Shown here: positions 1 to 7,868 of the stretch, in pieces
How positions within the stretch are numbered: the stretch's first letter is position 1
Layout: each line of letters opens with the position of its first letter
Assembly (NCBI GenBank): GCA_003451675.1
Contig: DMCY01000058.1
Location: 1 to 31,538 of the forward strand
Length of the DNA: 31,538 bases
Reading direction: 5' to 3'
Origin: Candidatus Atribacteria bacterium
Lineage (GTDB): Bacteria; Atribacterota; JS1; SB-45; 34-128
Translations under genes and position numbers: made by a program
The notes under the pieces: generated by a model
What the model was told of the DNA's origin: nothing
The model's database searches: none
Seen by the model: the letters and a program-made list of their open reading frames with translations, nothing else

Positions 1-101
1 TTCAGAGTTTTCTGAAAGGCACTTAAAAATATATAAAGGGGGTATGTATATATTTTATTTGCATCTACACTTCTTGAGTGGTTTTTGGGGGAAAATATAC
101 A

Positions 102-1673
102 ATGTTAAACCAAAATAAAGTAAAAATAAAAAAGTTAAAAGAAAAACTGGTTATTTTAAATAAGGAGCAAGAAAGACTCGTTAAAGAACTATCTGCCTTA
201 AGATTAATAATTTCAGAGATAAATAGTGGTTCTAATTTAAACAAGATCTTAAATTTAATTATAGAGGAAGCTGTTCAGATAGTTGAGGCGGAGAGAGGTT
301 CCTTGATGCTCTTTGACCCTAAAAAGGCGGAGCTGTATATTAAAAGTGCAGTAGGTTTAAGTAGGGAGGTTGTCTCTGCTGTTCGAATGAAACCAGGTGA
401 GTGGATTGCTGGTTGGGTTTTTAAAGAAGGTAAGCCTTTATTAATAGAAGAGGGGGCTAAAGATCCGAGATTTAAGGAGTTTAAGGAAATGAAGGAAGAA
501 TTAAGATCAATAATAAGTGTTCCTTTAAAAATAAAAGGTAAGATAATTGGGGTAATTAATGCTGATAACAAGAGAAAAGACAATATTTTTGATTTGGATG
601 ATCTACAGCTACTCTCCACCTTTGCTAATCAGGCTGCCATAGCTTTAGAAAATCTTAGACTACACCAAGAAATTAAAGATCAGCTAAAGGAACATACCAT
701 TATCTATAAAATCAATAATTACATAAATTCTACCCTTGACTTGAAGGCAGTTTTAATTAAAGTGGTAAAATTAATTCGGAAATATTTTAATTATCTTATC
801 TGTGATGTCCTCTTATTGGATGAGCAAAAAGAGAACCTCTATATTGCTGCGTCAGATGGATATTCGGCTGAAAGCAGAAGAAATATTCAAATAAAATTAG
901 GTGAAGGAGTTACCGGCAAGGTAGTAGCTACCGGTAAGCCTTTATTAGTTCCCGATGTTACTAAATTTGAAGGATATATTTCTTCAGAAAAAGAAGTTCG
1001 TTCAGAAGTAGCTGTTCCACTTAAAGTGCTCGATGAATTAATCGGGGTTTTAAATGTAGAGAGTACGAAACTTAATGCCTTTGATAAGCAGGATCTTAGA
1101 TTGCTTTCTATTTTATCTACTCCTGTAGCTATAGCTATTCAGAATGCTCGGTTACATCAGATAATGAAGAATTTAGCTATTACTGATGGTCTAACTGGTC
1201 TTTATAATTTTAGATATCTGAAAGGACGTTTAGAAGAAGAAGCAAAAAGAGCTCAGCGATATAAACGTCCATTAGCTCTAATTATGGCTGATATAGATTG
1301 TTTTAAAAAGTATAACGATACCTTTGGTCATCTGGAAGGGAATAGGGTTTTAAAAAGTTTAGCCCATATCCTAAAGGTTAATGTTAGGGAAATAGATATA
1401 GTAGGAAGATATGGTGGTGAGGAATTTATCATTATTCTTCCTGAAGCTAATCAAGAAGAAGCCCGGGAAATCGCTGAACGAATAAGGCTCAAAGTCGAAA
1501 AATATAAATTTATAAATAATAAGAATCAATCTGATGAAAAGAAATTAACTTTAAGTTTAGGAGTAACCTCTTGCTTTCCGGAAGTTATCGCTCCACAAGG
1601 TTTGATCTATAAAGTTGATCAAGCCCTTTATCAAGCTAAGAGAAAAGGCAGAAACAGGGTTGAAGTTATTTAA
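102..1673 (+). CDS. GAF-GAF-GGDEF diguanylate cyclase
   Basis: Predicted cytoplasmic sensor enzyme that makes cyclic di-GMP from two GTP. No transmembrane segment or signal peptide is visible. A short N-terminal coiled coil (rich in K, E and L) is followed by two GAF domains (about residues 45-195 and 205-355, counted from an upstream GTG at 78) and a GGDEF domain (about 365-531). The active-site motif is GGEEF at 446-450, a functional variant. An RxxD inhibitory site (REID) sits five residues before it, so product inhibition is expected. I prefer the ATG at 102 because a GGGGG ribosome site lies about 10 nt upstream; the GTG at 78 would add eight residues and has no good ribosome site. The 3' end overlaps the convergent HAD gene by 8 bp. 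The ligands of the GAF domains cannot be told from sequence. Confidence 0.93.
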   Translation: MLNQNKVKIKKLKEKLVILNKEQERLVKELSALRLIISEINSGSNLNKILNLIIEEAVQIVEAERGSLMLFDPKKAELYIKSAVGLSREVVSAVRMKPGEWIAGWVFKEGKPLLIEEGAKDPRFKEFKEMKEELRSIISVPLKIKGKIIGVINADNKRKDNIFDLDDLQLLSTFANQAAIALENLRLHQEIKDQLKEHTIIYKINNYINSTLDLKAVLIKVVKLIRKYFNYLICDVLLLDEQKENLYIAASDGYSAESRRNIQIKLGEGVTGKVVATGKPLLVPDVTKFEGYISSEKEVRSEVAVPLKVLDELIGVLNVESTKLNAFDKQDLRLLSILSTPVAIAIQNARLHQIMKNLAITDGLTGLYNFRYLKGRLEEEAKRAQRYKRPLALIMADIDCFKKYNDTFGHLEGNRVLKSLAHILKVNVREIDIVGRYGGEEFIIILPEANQEEAREIAERIRLKVEKYKFINNKNQSDEKKLTLSLGVTSCFPEVIAPQGLIYKVDQALYQAKRKGRNRVEVI

Positions 1674-2430
1674 TAAGCCCATCAAGGATAGGAGATATTT
1701 CTTTTAAGTCTTTGATTACAAAGTCTGCCTTATCCATATCAGCATTATCTCCGGAGAATTTATTTATCCAGATGGTAGTCATTCCCATATTTTTCCCTCC
1801 GATAATGTCTTTCTTGTAAGAATCACCTATAATAACAGATTCTTCTCCCTCGCAACCTGCTTTATTTAAAGCGACCTGAAAGATTTTTGATTCAGGCTTA
1901 TAGGATTGAACTTCCTCTGAGGTAGTAATAGAATCGAAGAGATTATAGATTCTAAATATATTAAATTGAAAGTCCAAATAGTCATTGTCTATATCACTAA
2001 TAATCCCTATATGAATAGAGTCGTTATTTTTAATTTGATCAATAATTTTAAATGTTTCTGGAAATAATTTTACATATTTTTTATGATTTTCGAAATATGT
2101 TTCTTTAAACCATTGATAATCTTCAACTGAGGGGTGAATATTGTATTCTAAAAGTATTCCTCTAAAAGCTCTCTTCGTCGATTCGCGAAGAGGAGTAAAG
2201 GATTTTTCTTCCGAGTCGATATCTTTTAAAGTCATTTCCTTGGTAAATAGAAAAGAATTATATTTAGTTACCATATCTTTCGGGGAGGCAGGAAGGTTGT
2301 ATTTTTGAATAATCTCTTTCATCATATGCAAATGAGCGACATTGTCACTTTCAGCACACATCAAAGTCCCGCCAAAATCAAAAAATATGGCTTTGTATTT
2401 TTTTACTTCATTTTTATTTAATTTTCCCAT
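1666..2430 (-). CDS. HAD-superfamily hydrolase (HAD-IA type)
   Basis: Haloacid-dehalogenase-fold hydrolase, likely a small-molecule phosphatase or related enzyme; substrate unknown. Numbering from the upstream ATG at 2436: motif I is DFGGT with nucleophile Asp20, motif II is the Ser147 in GIISD, motif III Lys is around 180-184 (YKPESK), and motif IV is GDSYKKD with Asp205 and Asp210. A helical cap lies between motifs I and II (about 30-130). The second Asp of the usual DxD is Gly22, as in several HAD groups whose motif I ends GGT or AGT, so plain phosphomonoesterase activity is not certain. Two ATGs compete: at 2436 the AGGAGG abuts the codon, at 2430 the spacing is 6 nt, so 2430 (254 aa) is preferred. 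It lies 82 bp downstream of the MFS gene on the same strand and may be co-transcribed with it. Confidence 0.88.
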   Translation of the reverse strand: MGKLNKNEVKKYKAIFFDFGGTLMCAESDNVAHLHMMKEIIQKYNLPASPKDMVTKYNSFLFTKEMTLKDIDSEEKSFTPLRESTKRAFRGILLEYNIHPSVEDYQWFKETYFENHKKYVKLFPETFKIIDQIKNNDSIHIGIISDIDNDYLDFQFNIFRIYNLFDSITTSEEVQSYKPESKIFQVALNKAGCEGEESVIIGDSYKKDIIGGKNMGMTTIWINKFSGDNADMDKADFVIKDLKEISPILDGLIK

Positions 2431-2518
2431 CTTCATCCTCCTTTTATTTTATATATTTTATCACTATTTTGGTCTATAAACTAATTTCAAAACAGTTTTT
2501 TGTTGAGAATAATATTTT

Positions 2519-3694
2519 TTAATCTTTTATTTTTATCAGCAAGAGAGAAGTTATTAAAGCAAATATTAATCCAGTCCAAAAAGGTGATGAGGGACCAAAC
2601 TGGAACTTTAAATATCCTCCCAGGGAAGGTCCTATAGAGCCCATTAAACCGGTACATGTCCCGATAAATCCGATAACCAACCCCCTTGACTGTTGATGAG
2701 ATATATCAGCCAGAAATGAGTCATAAGCGATATGACAGCTCTGAGAAAAAATATCTAATATGGCAAATAGAATAATAGCCGGCCATAGGGGAGAACTTAA
2801 GCTCCATAAGATCATAAATATTCCCAGACCTGACGCACTATACAACAACACTTTTTTACTGCCCCATTTGTCAATAGTTTTTCCTCCCCATAGACTATAA
2901 ATAACTGCTGCGAACCCCCCTAATGCAAAAAGTAAATTGATTTTAGATTTATCCAAATTCATTACTTCATTAGCATATAAAGATATAAAAGGTCCATTAG
3001 TAGTAAGATTAAACAAAAGAAAGAGAGAAGAAAGAGCTAAAATGATACGCAGTATCTTCTTGTTAAATAATTTTTTAAAAGAATCAATTTTATTAATTTT
3101 TGTACGATAGTGATGAGTCTCTTTTAACCAGAGCATTCTGGCCAGAGCACATAGGAAAGTAGTAAAAGAAGTAAGATAAAATAAATATTTCATCTCTACC
3201 CGGGGAATCAATATCATCCCTATGGCCGGACCTATGGTAATTCCTAAAATGACAAATAGTTCAAATCTACTATAAGCCGTACCTCTTTTATTTTTTGGAA
3301 CAGATTCAGCAATCATCGAATAGAAAGAGGGCAACTGAAGAGCACTTAGACTATTAGTGATAGTGAGAAAAAAGATCAAAGTGATCCAATGAGAAGAATT
3401 CCCGGCTAAAAAATATAAGAGAGGAAAGGCAAAACTTGGAAAAACTATTAGCAACCTGCGACCGAAATGGTCAGAGAGTATTCCTCCTAAAAATTGCATA
3501 AGAGTATAAGAGAGGGCAAGTAAGGAGTAAGAAAATCCTACTTGGAAATCGTTTGCCCCCAATTCTCGAAGATAAATAGGAAGAATGGGATACCAGCTAA
3601 AAAAAGCTATTAGGATAAACAGAACTGTTATTGATAATACGGAAACATTCTGTTCGATAAATAAAGATTGACGGATTTTAACCCAAAAATTCAT
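2519..3694 (-). CDS. Major facilitator superfamily transporter
   Basis: Inner-membrane secondary transporter of about 12 transmembrane helices, 391 aa, the usual MFS length. The signature motif A between helices 2 and 3 is clear (GGILSDHFGRR, residues 70-80) and a degenerate copy occurs in the second half (GGKTIDKWGSKK), showing the two-fold MFS repeat. The family contains drug exporters and sugar or metabolite carriers; nothing here fixes the substrate. The start ATG has an AAGGAG seven bases upstream. A 54-nt element found again in front of the pspC-like gene sits immediately before this ribosome site. The HAD hydrolase gene follows 82 bp downstream on the same strand. Confidence 0.9.
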   Translation of the reverse strand: MNFWVKIRQSLFIEQNVSVLSITVLFILIAFFSWYPILPIYLRELGANDFQVGFSYSLLALSYTLMQFLGGILSDHFGRRLLIVFPSFAFPLLYFLAGNSSHWITLIFFLTITNSLSALQLPSFYSMIAESVPKNKRGTAYSRFELFVILGITIGPAIGMILIPRVEMKYLFYLTSFTTFLCALARMLWLKETHHYRTKINKIDSFKKLFNKKILRIILALSSLFLLFNLTTNGPFISLYANEVMNLDKSKINLLFALGGFAAVIYSLWGGKTIDKWGSKKVLLYSASGLGIFMILWSLSSPLWPAIILFAILDIFSQSCHIAYDSFLADISHQQSRGLVIGFIGTCTGLMGSIGPSLGGYLKFQFGPSSPFWTGLIFALITSLLLIKIKD

Positions 3695-3710
3695 TAAGAG
3701 ACTCCTTAAA

Positions 3711-3764
3711 TTAGTCGTTAGTATTTAGTTAGCTAGTTAACTGGTTTGTTGGTTAATTAGTTTA
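3711..3764 (-). repeat. 54-nt element, copy A (before MFS ribosome site)
   Basis: Reverse complement of copy B at 4741-4794; reading both, 53 of 54 positions match (one A/G difference). In the direction of the MFS gene it starts with TAAACTAATTAACC and ends with ACTAACGACTAA, a few bases before the AAGGAG site, so it would form the 5' untranslated region. Weaker similarity extends further out (CCTCAACCAGCTAACC here, mirrored near 4700). Confidence 0.85.
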
Positions 3765-3991
3765 TTATTAATTCTTCGATATACTCATTCCTCAACCAGC
3801 TAACCGGGTAACTAAATCTACTCGCTATACGCTAACATACGAGATACTATCCACGAATTCAATCTCGTGCTTTATATTTTTCGTTTTTTACTATCTTAAC
3901 TAGCTAACCAGCTAACAAAATAAGAGATACGAATTAGGGCTTACGGAAAAAGGAAATTCCTATAAAAATACTAAATTTTTTATATAAACTA

Positions 3992-4000
3992 TGGTAAAAT
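3992..4000 (+). promoter_or_regulatory. Candidate extended -10 promoter
   Basis: TGGTAAAAT matches an extended -10 (TGn plus TAAAAT) in an AT-rich stretch, with no convincing -35 at 16-18 bp. It lies about 135 bp upstream of the adenosine kinase start. Inference from motif only. Confidence 0.35.
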
Positions 4001-4134
4001 ATAAACAATTATATCATAATATAAAAGATAAGATAATAGATGAAAAGAAAAAATATATTTTAACATTTTTTTAGAAAAATAGAAGGGAAAAAAGGTTTTG
4101 GTGAAGAATATTATAGGAGAGGGGGGTAATATAA

Positions 4135-4617
4135 ATGGAATTAAAAACAGTGAGAATGGAATTCCCTGAAGATACCAATATTATTATTGGTCAGACTCAT
4201 TTTATTAAAACTGCAGAAGATCTTTATGAGGTGATGATTACGGCTGTGCCAAGAGCAAAATTTGGTCTGGCTTTTAATGAGGCTTCAGGTCCTTGTCTGG
4301 TAAGGGCAGAAGGAAATGATTCAGAGCTAAAAACCCTGGCTATAAAAAATGTAAAAGTTATTGGAGCAGGGCATGTTTTTGTAATTATCTTGAAAGATGC
4401 TTTTCCAATAAATGTATTAGACGGGGTTAAAAGATGTTCTGAAGTTTGTTCTATATTTTGTGCTACTGCCAATGAAGTTGAAGTTATAATAGCTGAAACT
4501 GATTTGGGAAGAGGAGTATTGGGAGTTATTGACGGAAACTCACCAAAAGGTGTAGAGACAGACAAAGATGTTCAGGAGCGAAAAGAATTCTTGAGGATGA
4601 TTGGATATAAAAAATAG
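4135..4617 (+). CDS. Adenosine-specific kinase (PF04008 family)
   Basis: Small (160 aa) soluble protein of the adenosine-specific kinase family known mainly from archaea and thermophilic or anaerobic bacteria; the family is thought to phosphorylate adenosine to AMP and is unrelated to the ribokinase-type enzymes. The whole length matches the family pattern: the N-terminal FPEDTNIIIGQTHFIKTAEDLYE region, the central AKFGLAFNEASGPCLVR region, and the C-terminal GRGVLGVIDG segment followed by the charged ERKEFLR tail. The start ATG follows a purine-rich GGAGAGGGGGG site. It stands alone, between two mirrored repeat-rich gaps, with no apparent purine-pathway neighbours. Family assignment is firm; the physiological substrate rests on family knowledge. 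Confidence 0.88.
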   Translation: MELKTVRMEFPEDTNIIIGQTHFIKTAEDLYEVMITAVPRAKFGLAFNEASGPCLVRAEGNDSELKTLAIKNVKVIGAGHVFVIILKDAFPINVLDGVKRCSEVCSIFCATANEVEVIIAETDLGRGVLGVIDGNSPKGVETDKDVQERKEFLRMIGYKK

Positions 4618-4740
4618 CGTAGAGCGTATAGCGGTTAGAAATACAGTAATAAGTGATGTGTAAAGTAATAAGGAAAGAGTTAGATAGTTAGAGGTTATCT
4701 GGTTAGATAGTTGAGGAATAAGTATATTGAAAATTAATAT

Positions 4741-4794
4741 TAAACTAATTAACCAACAAACCAGTTAATTAGCTAACTAAATACTAACGACTAA
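4741..4794 (+). repeat. 54-nt element, copy B (before pspC ribosome site)
   Basis: Inverted partner of copy A at 3711-3764 (53/54 identity in reverse complement). It ends a few bases before the AAAAGGAGAG ribosome site of the PspC-domain gene, the same position relative to its gene that copy A has to the MFS gene. The preceding stretch (about 4620-4740) contains looser mirrored words of the 3780-3910 region. Confidence 0.85.
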
Positions 4795-4816
4795 ATTAAA
4801 AGGAGAGAATTTAATT

Positions 4817-5287
4817 ATGGATAAGAAACTTTATAGGTCGAGGAAGGATTGCATGATTGCCGGTGTATGTGGAGGGATTGCCGAATATTTTGATATAGAT
4901 TCTACTTTAGTTAGGTTGCTAACAGTATTGGTAGTTCTTTTAGGCGGAACAGGTATTATTGCTTATATTATTGCCTGGATTATAATCCCCAAAAATCCTG
5001 AACAGATTTCTGATGAGGATTTTGAAAAAAGGGAAAAATTAACAGATAAGATTAAAAAGGGTGCTGAAGATATGATTGAAGAGGTAAAAGAGAATTTTAA
5101 AACGGGAGAGTCTGAAAGTACCTCAGAAAGAAATAGAAAGATTTTAGGAGGCATAATTGTAATAGTTATAGGCATAATCTTTTTATTAAACAGTTTCTTC
5201 CCCTGGGTAGGATGGGGCAAACTGTGGCCGGTAATTTTAATTGCTGTAGGTATAACTATTATGATTCAGGCTTTTAAAAAGAAATAA
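4817..5287 (+). CDS. PspC-domain membrane protein
   Basis: Small envelope protein with an N-terminal PspC domain (residues 1-60: LYRSRKDCMIAGVCGGIAEY pattern followed by a transmembrane helix at about 35-57). A charged linker (60-107, many K and E) leads to two C-terminal hydrophobic helices (about 110-126 and 135-152) that resemble the LiaI/LiaF-type membrane module. PspC proteins sense or buffer membrane stress, and fusions with LiaF-like helices are common in Gram-positive-type genomes. The start has an AAAAGGAGAG site about 9 nt upstream. The next gene begins 12 bp after the stop and lacks its own good ribosome site, so translational coupling to the dehydratase-like genes is possible, though any functional link is unknown. 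Confidence 0.85.
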   Translation: MDKKLYRSRKDCMIAGVCGGIAEYFDIDSTLVRLLTVLVVLLGGTGIIAYIIAWIIIPKNPEQISDEDFEKREKLTDKIKKGAEDMIEEVKENFKTGESESTSERNRKILGGIIVIVIGIIFLLNSFFPWVGWGKLWPVILIAVGITIMIQAFKKK

Positions 5288-5299
5288 CCAGATGATAAG

Positions 5300-6430
5300 A
5301 TGATAAAAAGGGATTTTTTAGATTATATTCAACATAAAGAGAGAATTTTAGAATCTATTAAGAAACCGATAATGGGATGGGTATGTACTTATACTCCGGA
5401 AGAGATAATTATTGCTGCTGGCTTTCACCCTTATAGAATTCTGCCCCACACAGACCCTTCTCTGGCTAATTCTTATTTAGATAGCAATTTTTGCCCTTAT
5501 GTTCGCAGTTGTCTGGGAGAAGCCCTGGATAAAAGACTCAGGTTTATAGATAATTTGATAATAACTAATTCTTGTGATGCTATGCGCAGACTATACGATG
5601 CCTGGAGGCATTATATTAAAGGGTCTTTTCTCTATTTATTAGATTTACCCCGAAATAATTTTTGGGAATATTATCAGCACAATTTGCAATCATTAATAGT
5701 AGAACTGGAAGACAAATTCAAGATAAGGATATCTAAAGATTCACTCTATCAGGCAATTTTAGTCTGTAGTAAAAGCCGTAAATTATTAAGTGAATTATTT
5801 AATTTATATATAAATGAACAAATTTCTTTATCAGCCGTAGAATTTTTACAAATAGTCAAAGGGAGTATGATCTTTCCCCAAGAAGAGTATAATAGTCTTT
5901 TAGAAAAATTCATAAGTGATATGAAAAAAGAAGAAAATATCTTATCTATTAGTCCTAAAATTAAGAATAAATCTAAAATTCTTATTACCGGAACGGTTAT
6001 GGATGATTTAAGCATAGCAGAAGTAATAGAGAATTATGGCGGTAAAGTGGTATTTATGGATATGTGCACAGGCAATAGATATTTCCAAAGCCAAATTAAA
6101 ATTTCTGAAATGAAACAGATAAATAGTGATCCCCTTAGATCATTAGCTGAATATTATTTAAATAAGATTCCCTGCCCCCGAATGATGAATTTAGAAAAGA
6201 GATGGAAATACCTTTTAAAAATTATTAAAGAATACCAGGTAAGAGGAGTAATTTTTTATAATTTAAAATTTTGTGATACTTCTATGTTTGAATTGCCTTT
6301 GATAAGAGAAAAGTTACAAAAATATAAAATTCCCAGTCTTTGCTTAGAAGGAGAATTTGCTTCCAACACTTCGGGGGGAGCAAAGACCAGGATTCAAGCT
6401 TTTTTGGAGGTATTAGAATTTGCCAGATAA
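5300..6430 (+). CDS. 2-hydroxyacyl-CoA dehydratase-family subunit (module 1, first subunit)
   Basis: Member of the HgdB/FldC/BcrB family (PF06050): oxygen-sensitive subunits holding a [4Fe-4S] cluster that take an electron from an ATP-driven activase for radical dehydration or reduction of acyl-CoA substrates. The family opening is seen (GWVCTYTPEEIIIAAGFHP, from residue 26). The likely cluster ligands are Cys71 (YVRSCLGEA), Cys92 (TNSCDAMRR) and Cys325 (NLKFCDTS). The C-terminus carries SGGAKTRIQAFLEVLE, a signature shared by the three other subunits in this window. Length (376 aa) equals that of known small subunits. Its 3' end overlaps the next gene by 11 bp, implying a heterodimer made from one message. 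No obvious Shine-Dalgarno precedes the ATG. Substrate unknown; a double-cubane-type reductase is an alternative to a dehydratase. Confidence 0.85.
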   Translation: MIKRDFLDYIQHKERILESIKKPIMGWVCTYTPEEIIIAAGFHPYRILPHTDPSLANSYLDSNFCPYVRSCLGEALDKRLRFIDNLIITNSCDAMRRLYDAWRHYIKGSFLYLLDLPRNNFWEYYQHNLQSLIVELEDKFKIRISKDSLYQAILVCSKSRKLLSELFNLYINEQISLSAVEFLQIVKGSMIFPQEEYNSLLEKFISDMKKEENILSISPKIKNKSKILITGTVMDDLSIAEVIENYGGKVVFMDMCTGNRYFQSQIKISEMKQINSDPLRSLAEYYLNKIPCPRMMNLEKRWKYLLKIIKEYQVRGVIFYNLKFCDTSMFELPLIREKLQKYKIPSLCLEGEFASNTSGGAKTRIQAFLEVLEFAR

Positions 6431-7682
6431 TTTTAATGATGATTTTAAATCTATATTAATAAAAAAAATAGCTAAAAATTCTAATACTTATAAGCTTGGC
6501 AATATAGGTTCAAAAATATATTTTAGGAAAAGTTCAAAAAGTTTTAAGCTTTGGTTAGATTTCCTTTTTTATCAACTAAAAAAGGCCTGCAAAAAAAGAA
6601 AATTAGTAGTTTGGACTAATATTTATACACCTTCTGAGCTATTATATGCCCTTAACTTTATTCCTATTTATCCTGAGCTCATTTCAGGGGTATTAGCTTC
6701 AGTAGGTTTAGCCAGTTATTTTATAGAAACTGCTGAATCAAAATTTTACTCTACTGACTTGTGTTCATTTTACCGGGTAGCAACTGGTCTGATTTTAAAA
6801 GACTGGTTCCCTAACCCAGATTTAATTATTTCCAGTTCTCAATTATGTGATGGCTCTACTAAATTTTTTCATAATATGAGTAAATATTATAATTGTGAAC
6901 ATTACTTAATAGATACTCCCTATTATGATGATTCAGATTCCCAGAGATACCTTGCTGCTCAATTAAAAGAAATTGCCCATAAAATAGATAAAGTTAGTGG
7001 GCAACACTTATTAAGTGATGAAAGAATAAACTATTTTTTTAATTTATCTAATCGGACTAGAGAATATATAATAAAGCTTAATGAACTTCGAAAAAATGTC
7101 CCTTCTCCTTTATCGGGTTGGGATGCTATGGCTTATATTTTATATATGTTTTTTTCTTCTTTAGGGACAAAGAAAGGGTTGGAGTTTTATCATACTTTAT
7201 ATCAAGAGATAGAAGAGAAGGTTAACCACAAGATTGGCGTGTTGGAGAAGGAAGAACATAGAATTCTGTGGCTTCACCAGATAAGACCTTATTATAAAAA
7301 CGAGATAATACAAGACTTCAAAGAGAATGGGGCGGTAATTTCATTTGAAGAAGTAAATTATGTTTATTGGGAAGCTTTAGATCCTCAGAGACCTTGGGAA
7401 AGTTTAGCTCAAAAGATGATTTCTAATTTTGGGGCAGGTCCTATAGAAAGAAGGATAAAAGTAGTATATGATTTAGTAAAAAAATATAAAATAGACGGAG
7501 TGATCCATTTTTCTCAAAGGGGATGTCGTCAGAGTTGCGGAGGGACGTATATTATTAAAGACTTTTTGCAAGGAGAAGGCGTGCCTATGTTAATATTAGA
7601 TGGAGATGGTGCTGATTCTCGTAATTATTCTAAAGGTCAGACCAGGACCAGGATTGAAGCCTTCTTAGAAATGTTGTCTTAA
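6420..7682 (+). CDS. 2-hydroxyacyl-CoA dehydratase-family subunit (module 1, second subunit)
   Basis: Second PF06050-type subunit, 420 aa, the length typical of the larger partner (HgdA/FldB-like). It begins with a TTG at 6420, inside the preceding gene, with GGAGG ten bases upstream; there is no in-frame ATG near the N-terminus. Candidate cluster cysteines are Cys115 (TDLCSFYR), Cys143 (SQLCDGST) and Cys369 or Cys373 (QRGCRQSCGG). The C-terminus ends with GQTRTRIEAFLEML, the same signature as the first subunit. The 11-bp overlap supports co-translation and a heterodimer. The activase gene follows 186 bp downstream. No CoA-transferase or acyl-CoA dehydrogenase is nearby, so the usual amino-acid fermentation context of HgdAB or FldBC is missing here. 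Confidence 0.84.
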   Translation: MPDNFNDDFKSILIKKIAKNSNTYKLGNIGSKIYFRKSSKSFKLWLDFLFYQLKKACKKRKLVVWTNIYTPSELLYALNFIPIYPELISGVLASVGLASYFIETAESKFYSTDLCSFYRVATGLILKDWFPNPDLIISSSQLCDGSTKFFHNMSKYYNCEHYLIDTPYYDDSDSQRYLAAQLKEIAHKIDKVSGQHLLSDERINYFFNLSNRTREYIIKLNELRKNVPSPLSGWDAMAYILYMFFSSLGTKKGLEFYHTLYQEIEEKVNHKIGVLEKEEHRILWLHQIRPYYKNEIIQDFKENGAVISFEEVNYVYWEALDPQRPWESLAQKMISNFGAGPIERRIKVVYDLVKKYKIDGVIHFSQRGCRQSCGGTYIIKDFLQGEGVPMLILDGDGADSRNYSKGQTRTRIEAFLEMLS

Positions 7683-7713
7683 AAAATATATAAATATTTA
7701 TCCAGGTGTCATT

Positions 7714-7748
7714 CCTGTGAAAGGCTTTTTTCTCCTTGTTTTCACAGG
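7714..7748. repeat. Intergenic inverted repeat between module 1 subunit and activase
   Basis: CCTGTGAAA (7714-7722) and TTTCACAGG (7740-7748) form a perfect 9-bp stem with a 17-nt loop. There is no downstream U-run, so this is a structured repeat and not a clear terminator. It begins with the TGTCATTCC word also seen in the repeat cluster near 20.35 kb. Confidence 0.5.
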
Positions 7749-7868
7749 GACAGGCTCTACGAAAACAGAGACAGGAAACCAAAATAAAGAAAAAGAGTAA
7801 ATAGGGGAAAAAGCATAGATAGAATAATAATTTTATATGCGAAAATTTTTTAGAAAAGGAAAGGCAAA

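Larger units (their letters stand above)
3695..4134. other. Divergent intergenic region with CTAAC/GTTAG repeat words
   Basis: This 440-bp gap separates the minus-strand MFS gene from the plus-strand adenosine kinase gene. Its left part (about 3711-3925) is a degenerate patchwork of 7-8-nt words such as GTTAG, CTAACC and AGCTAACT that recur in several other gaps in the window. Its right part (about 3960-4134) is very AT-rich and holds the likely kinase promoter. No coding potential is seen. Confidence 0.6.

Noticed and set aside
1..16. Perfect small hairpin TTCAGA-GTTT-TCTGAA at the window edge
   Set aside because: No U-run and the upstream gene is outside the window, so it cannot be called a terminator.
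3695..4800. Insertion sequence carrying the adenosine kinase gene
   Set aside because: The mirrored 54-nt copies look like terminal inverted repeats, but there is no transposase and no target-site duplication I can see; kept only as a finding.
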